The translations under genes and the position numbers were made by a program. A DNA stretch of 49,232 nucleotides, from NCBI RefSeq assembly GCF_010093535.1, contig NW_022985212.1, positions 368,153-417,384 on the forward strand, in the 5' to 3' direction. Source of the DNA: Lindgomyces ingoldianus (lineage: Eukaryota > Ascomycota > Dothideomycetes > Pleosporales > Lindgomycetaceae). Under the pieces are notes generated by a model that saw only the letters and a list, made by a program, of their open reading frames with translations, ran no database searches and was not told where the DNA came from. The stretch's first letter is position 1; the number at the start of each line of letters is the position of its first letter. Below, piece after piece: positions 33,668 through 45,536 of this stretch.

Positions 33668-33892
33668 CTACTCATAAGGAGACGTAAACAGATCTCCCAA
33701 GCCCAGAATTTGATAACAGACTGCCCCAATATATCGCTTGACGTGGGAGAGTCCCCACTCTAGAACCGGTATGGGGTCTCCACCCGGGTCTGTATCATGC
33801 ACGAATGATAGTGGCTGAGTGCACTTTCCTTGTTCGAATGCCTTCCTGATCTTATGTGGCATTTTCCAATGATCCTCTCCACATTGGATTGG
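33668..33892 (-). other. Unidentified coding-like fragment
   Basis: Open stretch after a TAG, with CGEDHWKMPHKIRKAFEQGK, then HDTDPGGDPIPVLEWGLS and a stop after FTSPYE. The composition looks like a real exon end, but no start, partner exon or family was found. It lies in the promoter region of the Hsp70-like gene and could be the remnant of an older neighbour. Confidence 0.3.
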
Positions 33893-34315
33893 CAGACAAA
33901 GCTATCCATTAAGAGCATATATATGTTAAGAGCCGTCTATGGCTTAAAGGAGTGGGCTGATGTACGGAAAGAACCTTCACCAATATGTGAGAGCGATTTG
34001 CACACGAAGGAAAGCCGAGGTGGCGCGGCAAGGCTGTGGAGCTGAAGGGGTCAGTAACAACTGACACAAGGTCTCGAGTACCTCTCTCTCACATCTTGGC
34101 CGTTCCCGTGTTTTCCAAAGCAATCCTCTTCCGCTTCATAAATGACCACAAGAAGAGCAAGAAACGAAGAAACAAGCTTACAAAGCTCCTGAGCGCGCTG
34201 AACTCTTGAAAGAAGAAATACTATCTGATCAGACGGTAAGCATTTACTTTCGGAATCCTAAGCGCAGTTCCCATATGCTGAAAGGATCCAGGAAGATAGA
34301 AAGTCGAATACCGAC
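33893..34315. other. Divergent intergenic region
   Basis: Upstream DNA of the coiled-coil gene. Nothing recognised. Confidence 0.35.
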
Positions 34316-35929
34316 ATGACTAGATCGCGGACGCGATCTCCGGAGAACGTCGCAGATTCTAGGTCAAGAGGCCAGTACACAGAACAAAAAGAGTACCAGG
34401 AAGAGGTTCGTGGGCCTATCCTTTCGTCGGAATGGCGAAGAGCGATGGTCTAACTAGCGTTAACGCACAGACGAACCGGCCAGCAAGAGACCATCAAGGA
34501 CACCACACCTCGCATAGTAGAACTAGATCTTATCCCAGGAACACAAGACGACCCTCATCGCAGCCGGCACGACCAAGTTCTGCTGAACATTCGCAACCAG
34601 GAACAGATCTTCTTTACCGCTGGAACGACCGTGCCGGAGCTAGCGACCTTGACCGAGAATCGTATCGTCGGGGACACTACTCCCGGCAAGAGAGGGAGGA
34701 CAATCCATATAAACGCGCTGAGTACAGAACTCAAACCCCACAATCTGAACGCGGCGACAAAATGGGATATGGTTGGAGCTCCCCCGCCGAACCAGAGCTT
34801 CCGCGTAGCGACAATACGGCGGATTTGGACGAAGAGGTGTCACACCAAACCAATGAGACTGTGCAACAAGTGGAGCCACAGTCGAATGGTGATTTAGTGC
34901 TTCTTATGAAATACGTGCAGGCATATAATTCGTACAAGGCCGAAGCGGAGAAACTTCAGAACGAAAACGATTCGCTGAAGAAGCAAGTAGCAAGCCTCAA
35001 CGAGATCCAGTGTAATTGGGAGGGATATAATCGTGAGATCGAGATAATGAGATCGAGACTTGCGCAGCTTCAGAGTGAAGCCTTATCGGGGGTGGATAGA
35101 TTCCAGCCTGAATTCGATGAGACTATTGTTAAGGCCTTTGGGAAGATTGAGGTTAAGATGAAACCAATCTTAACTTTGCTGGGCAAACAAACCTCGAAGT
35201 TTGAGCCAGAGGCTTGGGCTGAGAAAGCGGAGAAGCTCATGTGGAGTGGATGCAAGGACAGGTCAAAGAAACCGATCGATTATGCCGATAAAGAGATGCG
35301 GAAGAAGGCGATTAGGGGTATATTGTGGTTGGTGTTGAAGCGGGACCTGTTTAAAAAACCATTCAAGGCGTTTGGTGGCGACATCGCACAGCACCTGGAC
35401 ATGGCGTACCAAAACTTGTGGAGCAAGCCCCGTGAGTGAAAGCCTTCTACTTTGGATGTGCGCAGGCCCTCATATTTGCATAGATGCAGACGACAATTCC
35501 GCAAAGTGGCGATCGATCAGTGCAGGGAAGCTTGAATCGAAGTCTAATGACCAAACCGCGCTAATCGACACCCATTCAAGCCTCATAGCCGCGTTCAACG
35601 CCATTTTTATCAGCCTCGGCTATCCATGTATTGTCGATATATCGGATGCAGAGAGGAAGTTGACACCAATGCTAAATGCTGCGACAGAATTTGGGCAGAT
35701 ACTGGCGAAACAGCGGGCGATCTTTGAGCTTTGGGAGCCAGAAAAGGCAGAGAAGAAAGTCGATGATCAATCTAAAACAAACGTTGACGATGCCTACGAC
35801 GAGTCCGAAGAGCGAGAGGGGAAATGTTGGTTTGTGATACGACCAGGTCTCGTCAAGTGGGGTACAGGTAAAGGCGAGCAGCTCCAAAGCCATACGGTTC
35901 TTGTAAAGGCATTGATTGAGTTGGCTTGA
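34316..35929 (+). CDS. Arg/Ser-rich coiled-coil protein of unknown function, three exons
   Basis: Proposed exons 34316-34405, 34471-35431, 35484-35929 (introns 65 bp with CTAAC and CACAG, and 52 bp), 498 aa, phases exact. A later in-frame ATG at 34432 would avoid the first intron but gives a weaker start. The N-terminal third is rich in Arg, Ser, Gln and Pro (MTRSRTRSPENVADSRSRGQ) and likely disordered. A coiled coil follows around QAYNSYKAEAEKLQNENDSL and REIEIMRSRLAQLQSEAL. After it comes a helical C-terminal region with many conserved-looking aromatic residues (FKKPFKAFGGDIAQHLDMAY, CWFVIRPGLVKWG). I recognise no named domain. No membrane segment or signal peptide. The length and folded C-terminal part suggest a real lineage-specific protein family. 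Confidence 0.75.
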
Positions 35930-36358
35930 TGAGGGAAGAGGAACCATCTGAGGCTGGTAAGTGAGAGGTAAAATATAGTTTTCCAGATTGTTCAATAAGA
36001 CAATTCTTTCCTTCTGAAGGGAAAGTGGATACGAAGTTGGAGCCACGGCAAAGCCCGTATTGCCTGATTTTCGCTTCGTCATTCTAAGTTTGCAAGGTAG
36101 GGCTTGTGGCGTTATCGAATCACTCGCTGAACCCAGCCACACCTCAGGAGTCTCCATCCTTGATGACTTCGCGCTGGCAGTTGAGTCGCAGGACAGGAGA
36201 TAGAATGGCGAACCAGGCGAAAAGCAACGACTCGAACCGTGTGACTTAATATCTGCCATGGCCCCTTTGAAACTCTCCATCCACACTCGCTTCAGTTCCA
36301 CGAGAACCCATTCATACCGCTAGACATATGATAGTGGGCTTTTATCTTTCTGTTCTTT
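35930..36358. other. Intergenic stretch
   Basis: Tandem spacer between two plus-strand genes. An overlapping minus-strand open frame (to 36301) was judged to be chance. Nothing else seen. Confidence 0.4.
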
Positions 36359-38533
36359 ATGGGTCGCCACGCCAGACGTCCTCCGGTGGCGAAATCAATG
36401 CCAGAAGAGACCAACTTTCCAGAATTCAAAATCTCCAGGCTTCAGCAAAAGGCAAAAGGGTGGAAATTTAGCGTTTTCGCATGCGCCATCTCAACATTGC
36501 TAGTGTTCGCCGTGAATCTCGCGGCGACGATTTGGGCCATCTCCCGTCACGGGTTTGGAGGAGCTGAAGGACGCCAAACACTGTATGAAGGCAACTGCGT
36601 CACTGCTGGCAAACTGAACACTGGAATACATTTCGTAATCAACACTCTAAGTACAATATTGCTCGGCTCTAGCAATTACTGCATGCAGTGTCTATCAGCA
36701 CCAACGAGGAAAGAAGTTGACATAGCGCACTCGAAGCGAAAGTGGTTGGACATTGGGGTTCTTAGCACACGGAACCTCCGGGGAATCGCCACAAAAAGAG
36801 TTGTGTTCTGGTGGCTGCTTGGAATTTCGTCGTTGCCTCTCCACTTATTGTGAGCCGAACTGTCAACATAAAGCCGGAATGGAATGCTCTAACAGCATTA
36901 ACACAGCTACAATTCCGCAGTATTCTCTTCGATTGGGAACAACAAGTACTATGCCATACCAGTGACAAAGGCTTTTGCGGACTCAGCTCCGACGGATGCA
37001 TTTGTTTCAATGCCGCCCAACAACATTGAGGGTAGGGTAGACGCTGAGGCAGTTCGCTTGAGGGAGCTGAAAGCCAATGGCGAACTGGAACAACTGGATA
37101 ATCTTGCATGCATTAATGCATACAGTCGCCAATTCCAAACAAGGGGTAGCGTGCTCGTTGTGACCCAGAACACCAGTATCCCGGCAGTCCTCCGGTCTAA
37201 ATTTGGTTCCCCCGAAACAGACGCACAGTGGGTATGTTCCGAAATTGCCTCTATGTCCTGTGACATCTCCCCCGGAATAGGGAGTCTGAGGGCAAATTCG
37301 TCAAGCTGGAAACCCTTCGGTGTCGAACAGAGCATTGCCTACTGCCTGAGTGAGCGGGTTCCGGAACAGTGCAAAGTCCAGTCAAGCCTCTATCTTGCAA
37401 TTGTGGTCATCGTCCTGAATCTGATCAAAGCATTTGTAATGTTCAGTCTTGCGGTAGGGGTGAAAGAGATGCCATTGATGACTATTGGGGACGCAATTGC
37501 ATCCTTTTTGTGCCGACCTGACCCGTCATCCGAATCAATGTGCTTGATTTCAAAAAAAGACATCAAAAGAGGGAAGAACTCATGGCTGAAGGGTCCGATG
37601 CCGTTCAAGTCCAGGCGTCGAAGACTGTTCGCAGCCGCTAGCAAGACAAGGTTGTCTTTGTGCATGTTCATGTAAGTGAACAACATTCTAGAACACAAGC
37701 CACCCTAAGCCAGCAATAATGTTCACATTTACAGGTACCTCGTCATTCTAGGCATAGTCGGCTGGCTTCTATCTCTTGCCATCCAGGAAGTCATAGGTCT
37801 GGGTGGGGATCTGCAGACTATCCGACAGCTAGGCCTCGGAAAGGTCCAAACTATGACAATCTTAGGGCTTCTCGGCGTTCCTAACAAAGGTGCTGCTGGC
37901 CTAATAGTAAACGCCATCATCGCAAATTCGCCACAGCCCATTTTATCCTTCATGTACTTCTCGTACAACGGATTATTCACGTCGTTTAGTGGAGTTATGG
38001 AATGGGGATCGTACAGTCGTCGTCGAAAGGCGCTTCGGGTATCCGATACTCCCTATGGGGAGCAGCGTTGCACATACTTTCTCCAACTACCGTACCGGAT
38101 CGCGCTTCCGCTTATGGCATTCTCAGGATTACTGCATTGGCTCCTTTCCCAGTCGATTTTCTTGGTCAACGTGCAAACCTACACATACAGTTCGGTGTCC
38201 AAGAGTTGGAGAGACCCCAGCGGTTCGAACGACGTGTTGTCTTGTGGGTACTCCCCTCTCGGTATTATCCTTGTCCTAGGAGCTGAGATTGTCATGATAC
38301 TCGCCCTGATCGTTACGGGATCACTCCGCTTTAAAACAGATACACCTGTTGTTGGAAGCTGCAGTATTGCGATAGCAGCGGCATGTCATGTCCCGGCAGA
38401 GGAAGACGACCCCGATACATATATTTCGAAAGTCCAATGGGGTGTGACGGGAAACGATGCCAACGGAGTTGGGCATTGTTCATTCTCGAGGTGGCCTGTA
38501 ACCCCTCCGGAAGACGGGATGTTGTATCAATGA
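36359..38533 (+). CDS. DUF6536-type polytopic membrane protein, three exons
   Basis: Exons 36359-36849, 36907-37671, 37735-38533 (introns 57 and 63 bp), 684 aa. The N-terminal half is the DUF6536 pattern common in ascomycetes: GWKFSVFACAISTLL (helix 1), TLYEGNC, LNTGIHFVINTLSTILLGSS, NYCMQCLSAPTRKEVD, KRKWLDIGVLSTRNLR, VVFWWLLGISSLPLHL. Further helices are LYLAIVVIVLNLIKAF, YLVILGIVGWLLSLAI, IALPLMAFSGLLHWLL and LGIILVLGAEIVMILAL, so about 7-8 in total. Conserved Cys in the outer loops (CVTAGK, CINAY, WVCSEI, CDISPG) suggest disulphides. Family function is not established; it is probably a plasma-membrane protein. The second Met (residue 14) is an alternative start. Confidence 0.93.
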
Positions 38534-39355
38534 TGGACCTGGCTCCCACTACGAGAGAGAGGACGGTTCGGCATTCGTTGACTTTGCCACTCTCGTGTCG
38601 GACATATATTCTAGAAGCGCGCTGCTAGTATGCAATCACAAGATAAGATGGTGGCTATGTTTCCGTCTATGAAGCGATGCAGATAGGAATAAGTAAATGA
38701 GGTGGTCGCGCGATAACAGCAGTGCAGATGCAAAGCCGAAACAGCTTAGGCTCTCGTTATGTAGGGGGCTACACCTCACGTGGATTTCGCTTTATCCTGA
38801 CGCTTGGGTGCCCTATTCATCGTTGATATGGGAAAGAACGAAAGCTCGCAAAGCCTTGAAGGAAAACCACCATGCGATTTAAACTTCTGCCCATAAACCC
38901 GGATCCCCCTCCAACATTTGAAGCTTCGTTCTTATTCAAACGAATCCACGATCGCCAATTACCTCGTAATGAACCACTAAATTTCAACAAAACATTTCTA
39001 AAGACAGAATAATTGAGGCATGATTAGGTGCTTTTCCGATTTTACCCATGATTGTCGGCGCTGCAAAACAACTTCTCCGGGGTTTTTATGAATCTATCAC
39101 CCCAAACCATAGCCTAGAATCCACCCCAACAACCCAGTCCCTATCACCAATCCAGTACCTACCAATCACCGTCGTACAAACTCAACACAGCCATCAAAAT
39201 TAGCCCTCCTTATCTGCTCCACAACTCCTCCAACCTTGTCTCCAACCCTCCCTATCCAATCACTGAAATCTCCCATCCAACTACGATCCCCATCCTCCCA
39301 CAAAGGTCTCATACAAAGGTCTCATGTTCTCCAAACAATCATGGCCTAACCACCC
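38534..39355. other. Intergenic stretch
   Basis: No gene supported. A 13-bp duplication ACAAAGGTCTCAT occurs around 39299-39324. Pyrimidine-rich DNA at 39100-39330. Confidence 0.35.
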
Positions 39356-39634
39356 TTATTCATCCTCCTCAATCTGCACCTGTGCGCCGGGTTCTTCTTG
39401 TGCGAGCCAGTCGAAAATACCCGCCTGGCGTTCCCAATCTGAGGCGTGAGAAACCATCCGCTCGGCAGTAGCACAACGACCTCGCACTGATGGAGTTAAC
39501 GAAAGGAAGGGGCTTGCATGAGTGTCCATACCCGTTAGATTAGAAGAGGATCCGCTATAGATGTTTAGCACTAAGGGTGGTTCATATTCTTCTGCAAGTG
39601 CATTGGTGGTGGTGTTTGAGCGGCCGACCATCAT
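39356..39634 (-). CDS. Small hypothetical protein or last exon of one
   Basis: 92 codons from ATG 39634, ending in an acidic tail (QVQIEEDE). The text looks coding (GRCATAERMVSHASDWERQA). A possible upstream exon begins at ATG 39889 (MSKSSMQVFALLFPPPMPSG), but no pair of splice sites joins the two in frame, so they may be separate or chance. No family recognised. Confidence 0.35.
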   Translation of the reverse strand: MMVGRSNTTTNALAEEYEPPLVLNIYSGSSSNLTGMDTHASPFLSLTPSVRGRCATAERMVSHASDWERQAGIFDWLAQEEPGAQVQIEEDE

Positions 39635-40171
39635 GTCCGCGACTCTAGTTGTTTCCTGCTATGACCTGTCCAAGCTGCAATCTTGAAGCAGTTTTACCAC
39701 AGAGCCGTCTTCTGAGAATGGTGTCCAGCCTGCAGAGAGATTCTCCTAAAACTGCCTAAAGTTGGGAAAGTCTACCATTATATTTGCGACGGACATTGCG
39801 ACATACCGCAAGGTTTGATACTGGGAAGCCTGAGGGCATAGGCGGAGGGAACAGGAGGGCAAACACTTGCATGGATGATTTACTCATGCTACTGTGAACA
39901 ATTACTAGGACAGTGACATGGTCAAATGGAGAACGAAGATTATACAGGCTGATGTTGTGAGTGGAACTTAAAAGGAAGGCGGAGAAGTGATAGGATAGAG
40001 GTTTATGTGCGATTGATAAGCTCCTTTCCAGAATATATTCCACACTCTAACTTAAGAATTCCCAGTTTTGAAACTTAATCTTCCTCATCCCCATTACGGC
40101 GATGTCTGCAATTCAAATCATTCAAGGGAAACCTGTTTGGCGAATTACCCGTCACCACTGGTCGATCATTT

Positions 40172-41814
40172 CTAGTGCTGCACAGTCGTTAACCGGACAT
40201 AAAGTGGATGCTTCTCCCAAAGTGCGAAAACCTTCTGATCACCAATCCAATTCGCCGACCTGCTCTCATCAAGCTCGAGATCGAAATTGAAACAAACTTT
40301 GGCCAGGATGAGTCTCATCTCGGCATAAGCAAGATTCCGGCCAATACAGTTTCGAGGTCCGAAACTGAAAGGGGCGCGAGCGGCGCGGTCATCATTGGCA
40401 AATTCATTAGGCGGGTTGGCGAACCACCTATCTGGTACGAAGTCCTCGGGGCGCGTAAAGTTGGAGGGAATGTGATTGGCAGCGTACTGTTGGACTTGAA
40501 GCGAGGTCTAATTCAGCATTAGCGAAGCCGATCGCGGGTGCGCAAGGCGATGTGAGCCGAGAAGTGACATACTCCACCAGGGACCCATTTCCCTGCTACC
40601 ATAGCTCCAGGGGATGGAACTCTTCTGTTGCCTTGATTCGGGACTGGAGGATATATGCGCATGGCTTCATCCAGAACCGCAAGCATGTAATCAAGTTTTC
40701 CCACTGACATCAAGTCCATCTCATCCTCGTGTTTGAACGCACCACGTACTTCTTCAATAAGCTTCTTCATGGCATCGGGATTTCTCAGTAAGAGATAGGT
40801 TGTTCCAGAGAGAAGAGTCGCTGTCGTTTCAGATCCTGCAAGAACGAGAAGTGAAGCATTGCTTTTCATTTCTTCTACCGTCATGCCGGTGCCTTTTTCG
40901 AAATCGCTTTTCGCAATTACGACGTCCCAAAAATCACCGCGTTCGGTGCCAAATCCAATACGTTCATCAATCTTAGCGTCAGTCCGTGCATAATTTGACT
41001 TCCGGAGCGCAAGGAGCTTTTTTGGTGTAAGCCAAGGGAGTAGTAAATTAAGGTTGTAATGCCGAATTGCTTGTATAAACGGAATCGCCTTCATATTCCC
41101 AAAAATGGCAGCAATCCATGGATCCGTTTGGCCCGTCTCCAGGCAGTGGAATGATTCGCCAAATGCCAGATCACCTATCATGTCAAAAGTTGTCCAATTG
41201 TACCATTTGAGGATGTCGATGTATCCCGTACCAGCGGCTTCTACGAGCCTTCTCACAAGTAGGTCAGCATAGCTCTGGATCCGTGGCTGCATTGCGCGGA
41301 TACCCTGGTCAGAAAATGAGTGACTAAGCAGTCGTCGACATCTACCGTGGTCAGGACCATTGGCTCCAAGAAGGCTGTAGATGCCGTTCAGCGGCTTCTG
41401 GTACTCTATGTGGTCCTTGGGGAATTCACCGAATCCTTCGCTGGATGGGTTGTGGTGACCATTAATGGCTTTCAGAGCGCTCGAGTCGGTATATGAAAGT
41501 TCCCACGGTGCGACCCGAACGACTGGGCCGTATTTTTTATGAAGCTCAAGTGCATCGAATGGGAAGCGCCCAGAGAGGACGGATCGTGTCCATGGGAAGC
41601 GGTAGGCACACCAAAGGAGGGGACCGGGATAGGACCGCAGTGGATGAAGGGTGATATTGTAGAGACCATAGATAATTACCTAGCAGAGTTAGAACGGGAG
41701 CTTTTCGTGAAGCATACATGGAATCCATACGTAACCGAAAAACCCACCGGTGAGGAGGACCGCCGCATTGACGACGTTGGAGAGGATCCCTCCTTGGAAG
41801 AGGTAATGGATCAT
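40172..41814 (-). CDS. Cytochrome P450, three exons, intact
   Basis: Exons 41814-41731, 41679-40573, 40507-40172 (introns 51 and 65 bp, all phase 0), 508 aa, the usual fungal P450 length. A membrane anchor at the N-terminus (VVNAAVLLTGGFFGYVII) is followed by HPLRSYPGP, the proline-rich hinge. I-helix AGSETT at 309-314; E-x-x-R at 366-369 (EAMR); NFTRPEDFVPDRW (PERF region); heme loop FSFGPRNCIGRNLA with Cys 451. It is anchored in the ER and uses a NADPH-P450 reductase. The sequence flavour is that of the CYP65-like/isotrichodermin C-15 hydroxylase-like group, but the substrate cannot be read from sequence. It is about 35 kb from the NRPS with unrelated genes between, so membership in that pathway is not supported. 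Confidence 0.95.
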
Positions 41815-42869
41815 TATGAAGACAGAGAGTGGGGTAACCCTAGGAATGAAAGGGGAAGGTTGATAGAGGGCTCTAAGTTGCCGTAGATTCGTAGAAGATA
41901 CCCAAAGTCCCCTATGCGTGACAGCGACGCTAGAGTGGCACAGTGGGTGAATCCTGGTGGCAGTGTCGGAAGTGCGGTAAACGTTGACCAAACGAGGAAA
42001 GTTTACTTGTGCTATAGTTTATTAATATGCTCTACCATGAGCATGTCTAAAAGAGCACACACTGCTAATAATCCCTGGATCGTTCTTAGTGACAGGAGGA
42101 GGACTCACTATCAGATGGAGGAAATCGGACGAGGTATTTCCTATTCCGGTAAGCTCAGCGTCAGTTTCATTGGTAAGGAACAAACAGCAGAAACGCTAAA
42201 TGAGTGCTAAAAGTTTGAGAGGACTAGGATGTGAGTGAAAAGCGAAGAGAGTGGAGGAAGATTGAGATTGTTTGAGGTTTCGAACGGCGAGGTGGGGAAA
42301 GCACGTGCTGCAGTATTCTAACATGGGAAAGAGCAAGCCAACCAAACCCTCCCGGTTACTTATAGCAACATCTACTGCATCTCAGAGCAAGATAAAATGA
42401 GGAGAATTCCTCCTCGCAAGCTCGAAGTGTTGAGGTAAAGGCGCTCACGGAGAAGAACAGCGATTTGTTGACCAATGTCGTCCTATTATTGCCCACCACG
42501 AATCATGAGGGTAGCTTATGTTTCATGGCACATATCGCGATCTTTTCTGGTGAGCTCGATGCCCTAAGCCATGGATCTCGCAACCGAGTATCGGAGGTTC
42601 GCGTCGCGGGAAGGTTAGTGAAATGTGGATGAAATCGCACGAAGGCCTCACATAATAATTCGAGACAATGTATCTGATTCCCTTCCTGGGCAGGATTCTG
42701 ACCCAGGAAGTTTTGTATTAGTTTTTAGAAAGATCGTCTCGATGACGGGAGTCTATGTTCCTATGATGCAATTGTCTGTTTTATCCGAATCCAAAGTACA
42801 GTTTCCACGCTTCAAATGCAAGAATGCTCCGTCTGTTCCTCTCTCCTTTCGCCCTCACGCGTATTATAC
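41815..42869. other. 1-kb intergenic stretch
   Basis: Shared region between the start of the P450 gene and the 3' end of the GH17 gene. No gene supported. Confidence 0.4.
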
Positions 42870-43820
42870 CTAACAGCCAAGGCTGTACCGCGGCGACAAG
42901 GTGCCGAGATCACCAGCACCGAAGATCCCAAAGTCAGGGCTTGGGTTGCCCCACTGAGCCTCCTGCAGGTCATACCAGAAAAGGTTGACTTTCGCAGCAA
43001 GCAGACTGCACGCAACGTCCTGCCAGTAGATGCGAGCATTGGCAGCATTGGCAACAGCCTGGTTCTGTTTGGGACCGCTGACTGGCCATCCGGTCTCAGT
43101 AACCCACACAGGCTTGCCCTTTGCAGCGGCGACGGTCTGCTTATAGGCGTCGTAGAAGGTCGCGTTCGCGTTGCCGATTGAGTTAGCCATGGTGGTTTGG
43201 AAATACGGATACGCGTCGACACCGACGAAGTCGAGATTGGAAATCACAGCGTTGTTCGAGGCGTTCACATAGGCCGTCCAGGTATCAACATGGCCAACAG
43301 GCTTCCCGGACAAGCCGGTCCCCGAGATCGCCATGCGGACTTGCTTGATATAGTTGATGAGGTTGTTGGGTTGAACACCTGGGCCCGCCCTGTTTGCGAT
43401 ACCAGTCGGGGTGATTCGATACAAGTCTTCAGAGCCGACCGAGATGCCCACGACAAGATTGGTGAAGGCGGTTCCGTACGTCGAGATCGCCGACTTCAGA
43501 GCCACAATCTCGTTGTTGAAGTTTGCCGAGCCTGCTGAAGCCCACAGCCCGAGAAGCAGCTTTGTCTGTGTTTTGATGGCAGCTGGGATGGCGGTAATGG
43601 GGGTGTTGGTGGTGCCATGCTGGATCATGGTGTAGAGACGAGCACTCGTCCATCCTGTGGTCCCCGGGAGGTTCTTGGCTTTGTTGAACTCATACTCAAA
43701 GTCAACTTGTTTTTTTGCCGCGTTGTTCATGAAGAAGGCACCGTAGTTGAAACCGCGGAGTTGAGCCTCTGCAGCAGCAACCAGGGTTGCGACGCCAAGA
43801 AGAGTGGAGGAGATACGCAT
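42870..43820 (-). CDS. Secreted glycoside hydrolase family 17 beta-1,3-glucanase
   Basis: Single exon, 316 aa. Signal peptide 1-19 (MRISSTLLGVATLVAAAEA), mature start QLRGFNYG. GH17 TIM barrel with VVGISVGSEDLYR (acid/base Glu 131; most relatives have VGNE) and VTETGWP (nucleophile Glu 242), plus DFVGVDAYPYF and LFWYDLQEAQWG. It hydrolyses or remodels beta-1,3-glucan and probably acts in the cell wall or outside the cell. No GPI signal and no Ser/Thr stalk: it ends at YSLGC just after the barrel. The substitution of Ser for Asn before the catalytic Glu is also known in fungal members, so activity is expected. Confidence 0.96.
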   Translation of the reverse strand: MRISSTLLGVATLVAAAEAQLRGFNYGAFFMNNAAKKQVDFEYEFNKAKNLPGTTGWTSARLYTMIQHGTTNTPITAIPAAIKTQTKLLLGLWASAGSANFNNEIVALKSAISTYGTAFTNLVVGISVGSEDLYRITPTGIANRAGPGVQPNNLINYIKQVRMAISGTGLSGKPVGHVDTWTAYVNASNNAVISNLDFVGVDAYPYFQTTMANSIGNANATFYDAYKQTVAAAKGKPVWVTETGWPVSGPKQNQAVANAANARIYWQDVACSLLAAKVNLFWYDLQEAQWGNPSPDFGIFGAGDLGTLSPRYSLGC

Positions 43821-44916
43821 ATTGGTGAAAATAGAAATTCGACGTAATTAAGCGAGTGACAAATATTGATATAATGATACAGAACAGCGAGAGTAAAAGA
43901 TTATAAGTGAAAGAGCAAGAAACGATGGCGTGAAGAATGAGAGGAAGCAAACTGTGACGTTCAACAGGCTTTTTCAAGAATCGGGAGCCGTTAATCAGGG
44001 GTGCAACGAACGTGGCGCTATACGGAACGTGCAAACGCCCTCTCGGAAGACGCAAGGATCCTGGCATTCCGATTTGCTGCTGGACCAGGTTCTGGAAGCC
44101 CACAACCCAGTCTTTCGATAATTCGGTCCTGGCCTCAACAAATCGATGCACGATATACCTAAAAAGTCGCATGACGCGTCAGAACCTTGTGTTCATCGAC
44201 TTTTTGACAGCACGTTTGTGTTGCTGGTCGGCCGATAGTCTTCTCTGCAAGAAAAAGGGGAGAGTGGAGCACAAGAGCGATGACGTGGTTGCGATCCGAC
44301 CACACCACTGTCGGAATGCGCCACAGCACCACACTTCTCCACGGGCCACCTGCAAGCCAAAACGGTGATGCATACGAGCATTTGGATTTGTTCATAAAAG
44401 CCGTGCGCGAACAGTCTTTAACACAAGCTACCCTAGCGACATTAAACACGATACCAAATGGGCTCCCGGTGATACAGCTTGACGAAAGGTCTCATCGCCG
44501 AAGTTGGAACATAACAGGGGTAGTTTAGGGCAGAAGGTTGCACCCTGTAAGTTCCCTTTGCATTCTAGCCAGAGAGTTAACAGCCACTATCCTGGACATG
44601 TTCCACGTTTTGTGGCAAAGTTCTCTCTACAAATAGAACATCCCGAGGTCGCACATCAAAATTGGGGCATGAGGAGAGCGAGTCGGGAGGAAAACTGCTC
44701 TTGTGCATCATCTCCCTGTTTACCACAAGGTTATGGAATGACCGCCCTACACAGCGAACCAAGTTTCTCACAGTGAGATCAATCCAAATGCGCGACCTCT
44801 ACAGCACAATGATTAAGTCACCTGCTGTTGATCTCCTACCTTTGACAAACATCTAGCGCACAAATAAACATGACCCTCTATGTGTCCTAGATCTTAAGCC
44901 GACTCAGGATATATCA
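43821..44916. other. Intergenic stretch
   Basis: Upstream DNA of the GH17 gene, then sequence with many short overlapping frames on both strands and no recognisable product. Confidence 0.35.
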
Positions 44917-45536
44917 TGCCCCGCTTCAACATCGATCCAGAGGGCAACACGATGAGTATCATGAAGAAGCCCCGAGGCGACCTCGAAAAGTGGAAGGACA
45001 ATCAATCAGCAGCGACGAAGGGAACACGGTCGATTATTCAGACAAGGAACAGACTTATTAATGCCGAGTCGGCTCCCATTAGCTAAAAGGTCGCATCCCA
45101 GTCTTCAGGAACATGTTCGCGAGCGCGTGTTCCGAGAGTAACTCAGACGGCGGGCTAATCCACATACCCGCAGAGTGATTTCATAGGTTTGAATTCGATA
45201 CGCATTTAGAGGCTACATATTGCCGGATTCCACGTTACGATTTGGACCCAGATCCAAATCTAGAAGTTTTTGCTCGGATATGAGATTGTCGAGCATTACG
45301 AGCTCCACGCTGTCTCCCGCTACACAAGAGAGTGGACGGTGAGTGGGAAAAGGAAATACGGCACGAACAAGTACGGGGATAATGACATTCTGTAGGTGTT
45401 AGTAGAGTGTGTGTTTGATGGAACGGACACGTAGGCTTGGTGTGGTTCAGTGGAAGAATGTTGTAATTATTGATGTGGAACCTCTGCGGCAACCATGTTA
45501 TGGAAAGAGGTATAAGCACTAGTAGATGGAGGCTTG
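44917..45536 (+). pseudogene. Degenerate unidentified coding region
   Basis: Successive plus-strand pieces with coding-like text in shifting frames: MPRFNIDPEGNTMSIMKKPR (from 44917, 56 codons), MFASACSESNSDGGLIHIPA then TGA, HLEATYCRIPRYDLDPDPNL, YEIVEHYELHAVSRYTREWT then TAG, and LGVVQWKNVVIIDVEPLRQP ending at 45523. Several stops and at least two frame changes interrupt them. Introns could explain some breaks, but the TGA after IPAE and the change inside DLDPDPNLEVFAR/YEIVEH have no good splice sites. No family recognised. Confidence 0.4.

Noticed and set aside
36215..36245. Box-B-like GGTTCGAGTC on the minus strand (possible tRNA)
   Set aside because: No A box, no acceptor stem and no anticodon arm could be folded around it.
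35672..36301. Minus-strand open frame of 209 codons
   Set aside because: It overlaps the last exon of the coiled-coil gene and the promoter of the DUF6536 gene on the other strand, and has no recognisable domain or splice structure.
40172..41814. P450 as tailoring enzyme of the NRPS
   Set aside because: About 35 kb of unrelated housekeeping-type and membrane-protein genes lie between; no cluster genes link them.
42812..43653. Several long open frames opposite or out of frame with the GH17 gene
   Set aside because: They mirror the GC-rich GH17 coding frame, which has signal peptide and both catalytic residues.
44159..44449. Three overlapping minus-strand frames
   Set aside because: Three mutually overlapping frames of similar length without motifs; no reason to prefer one.
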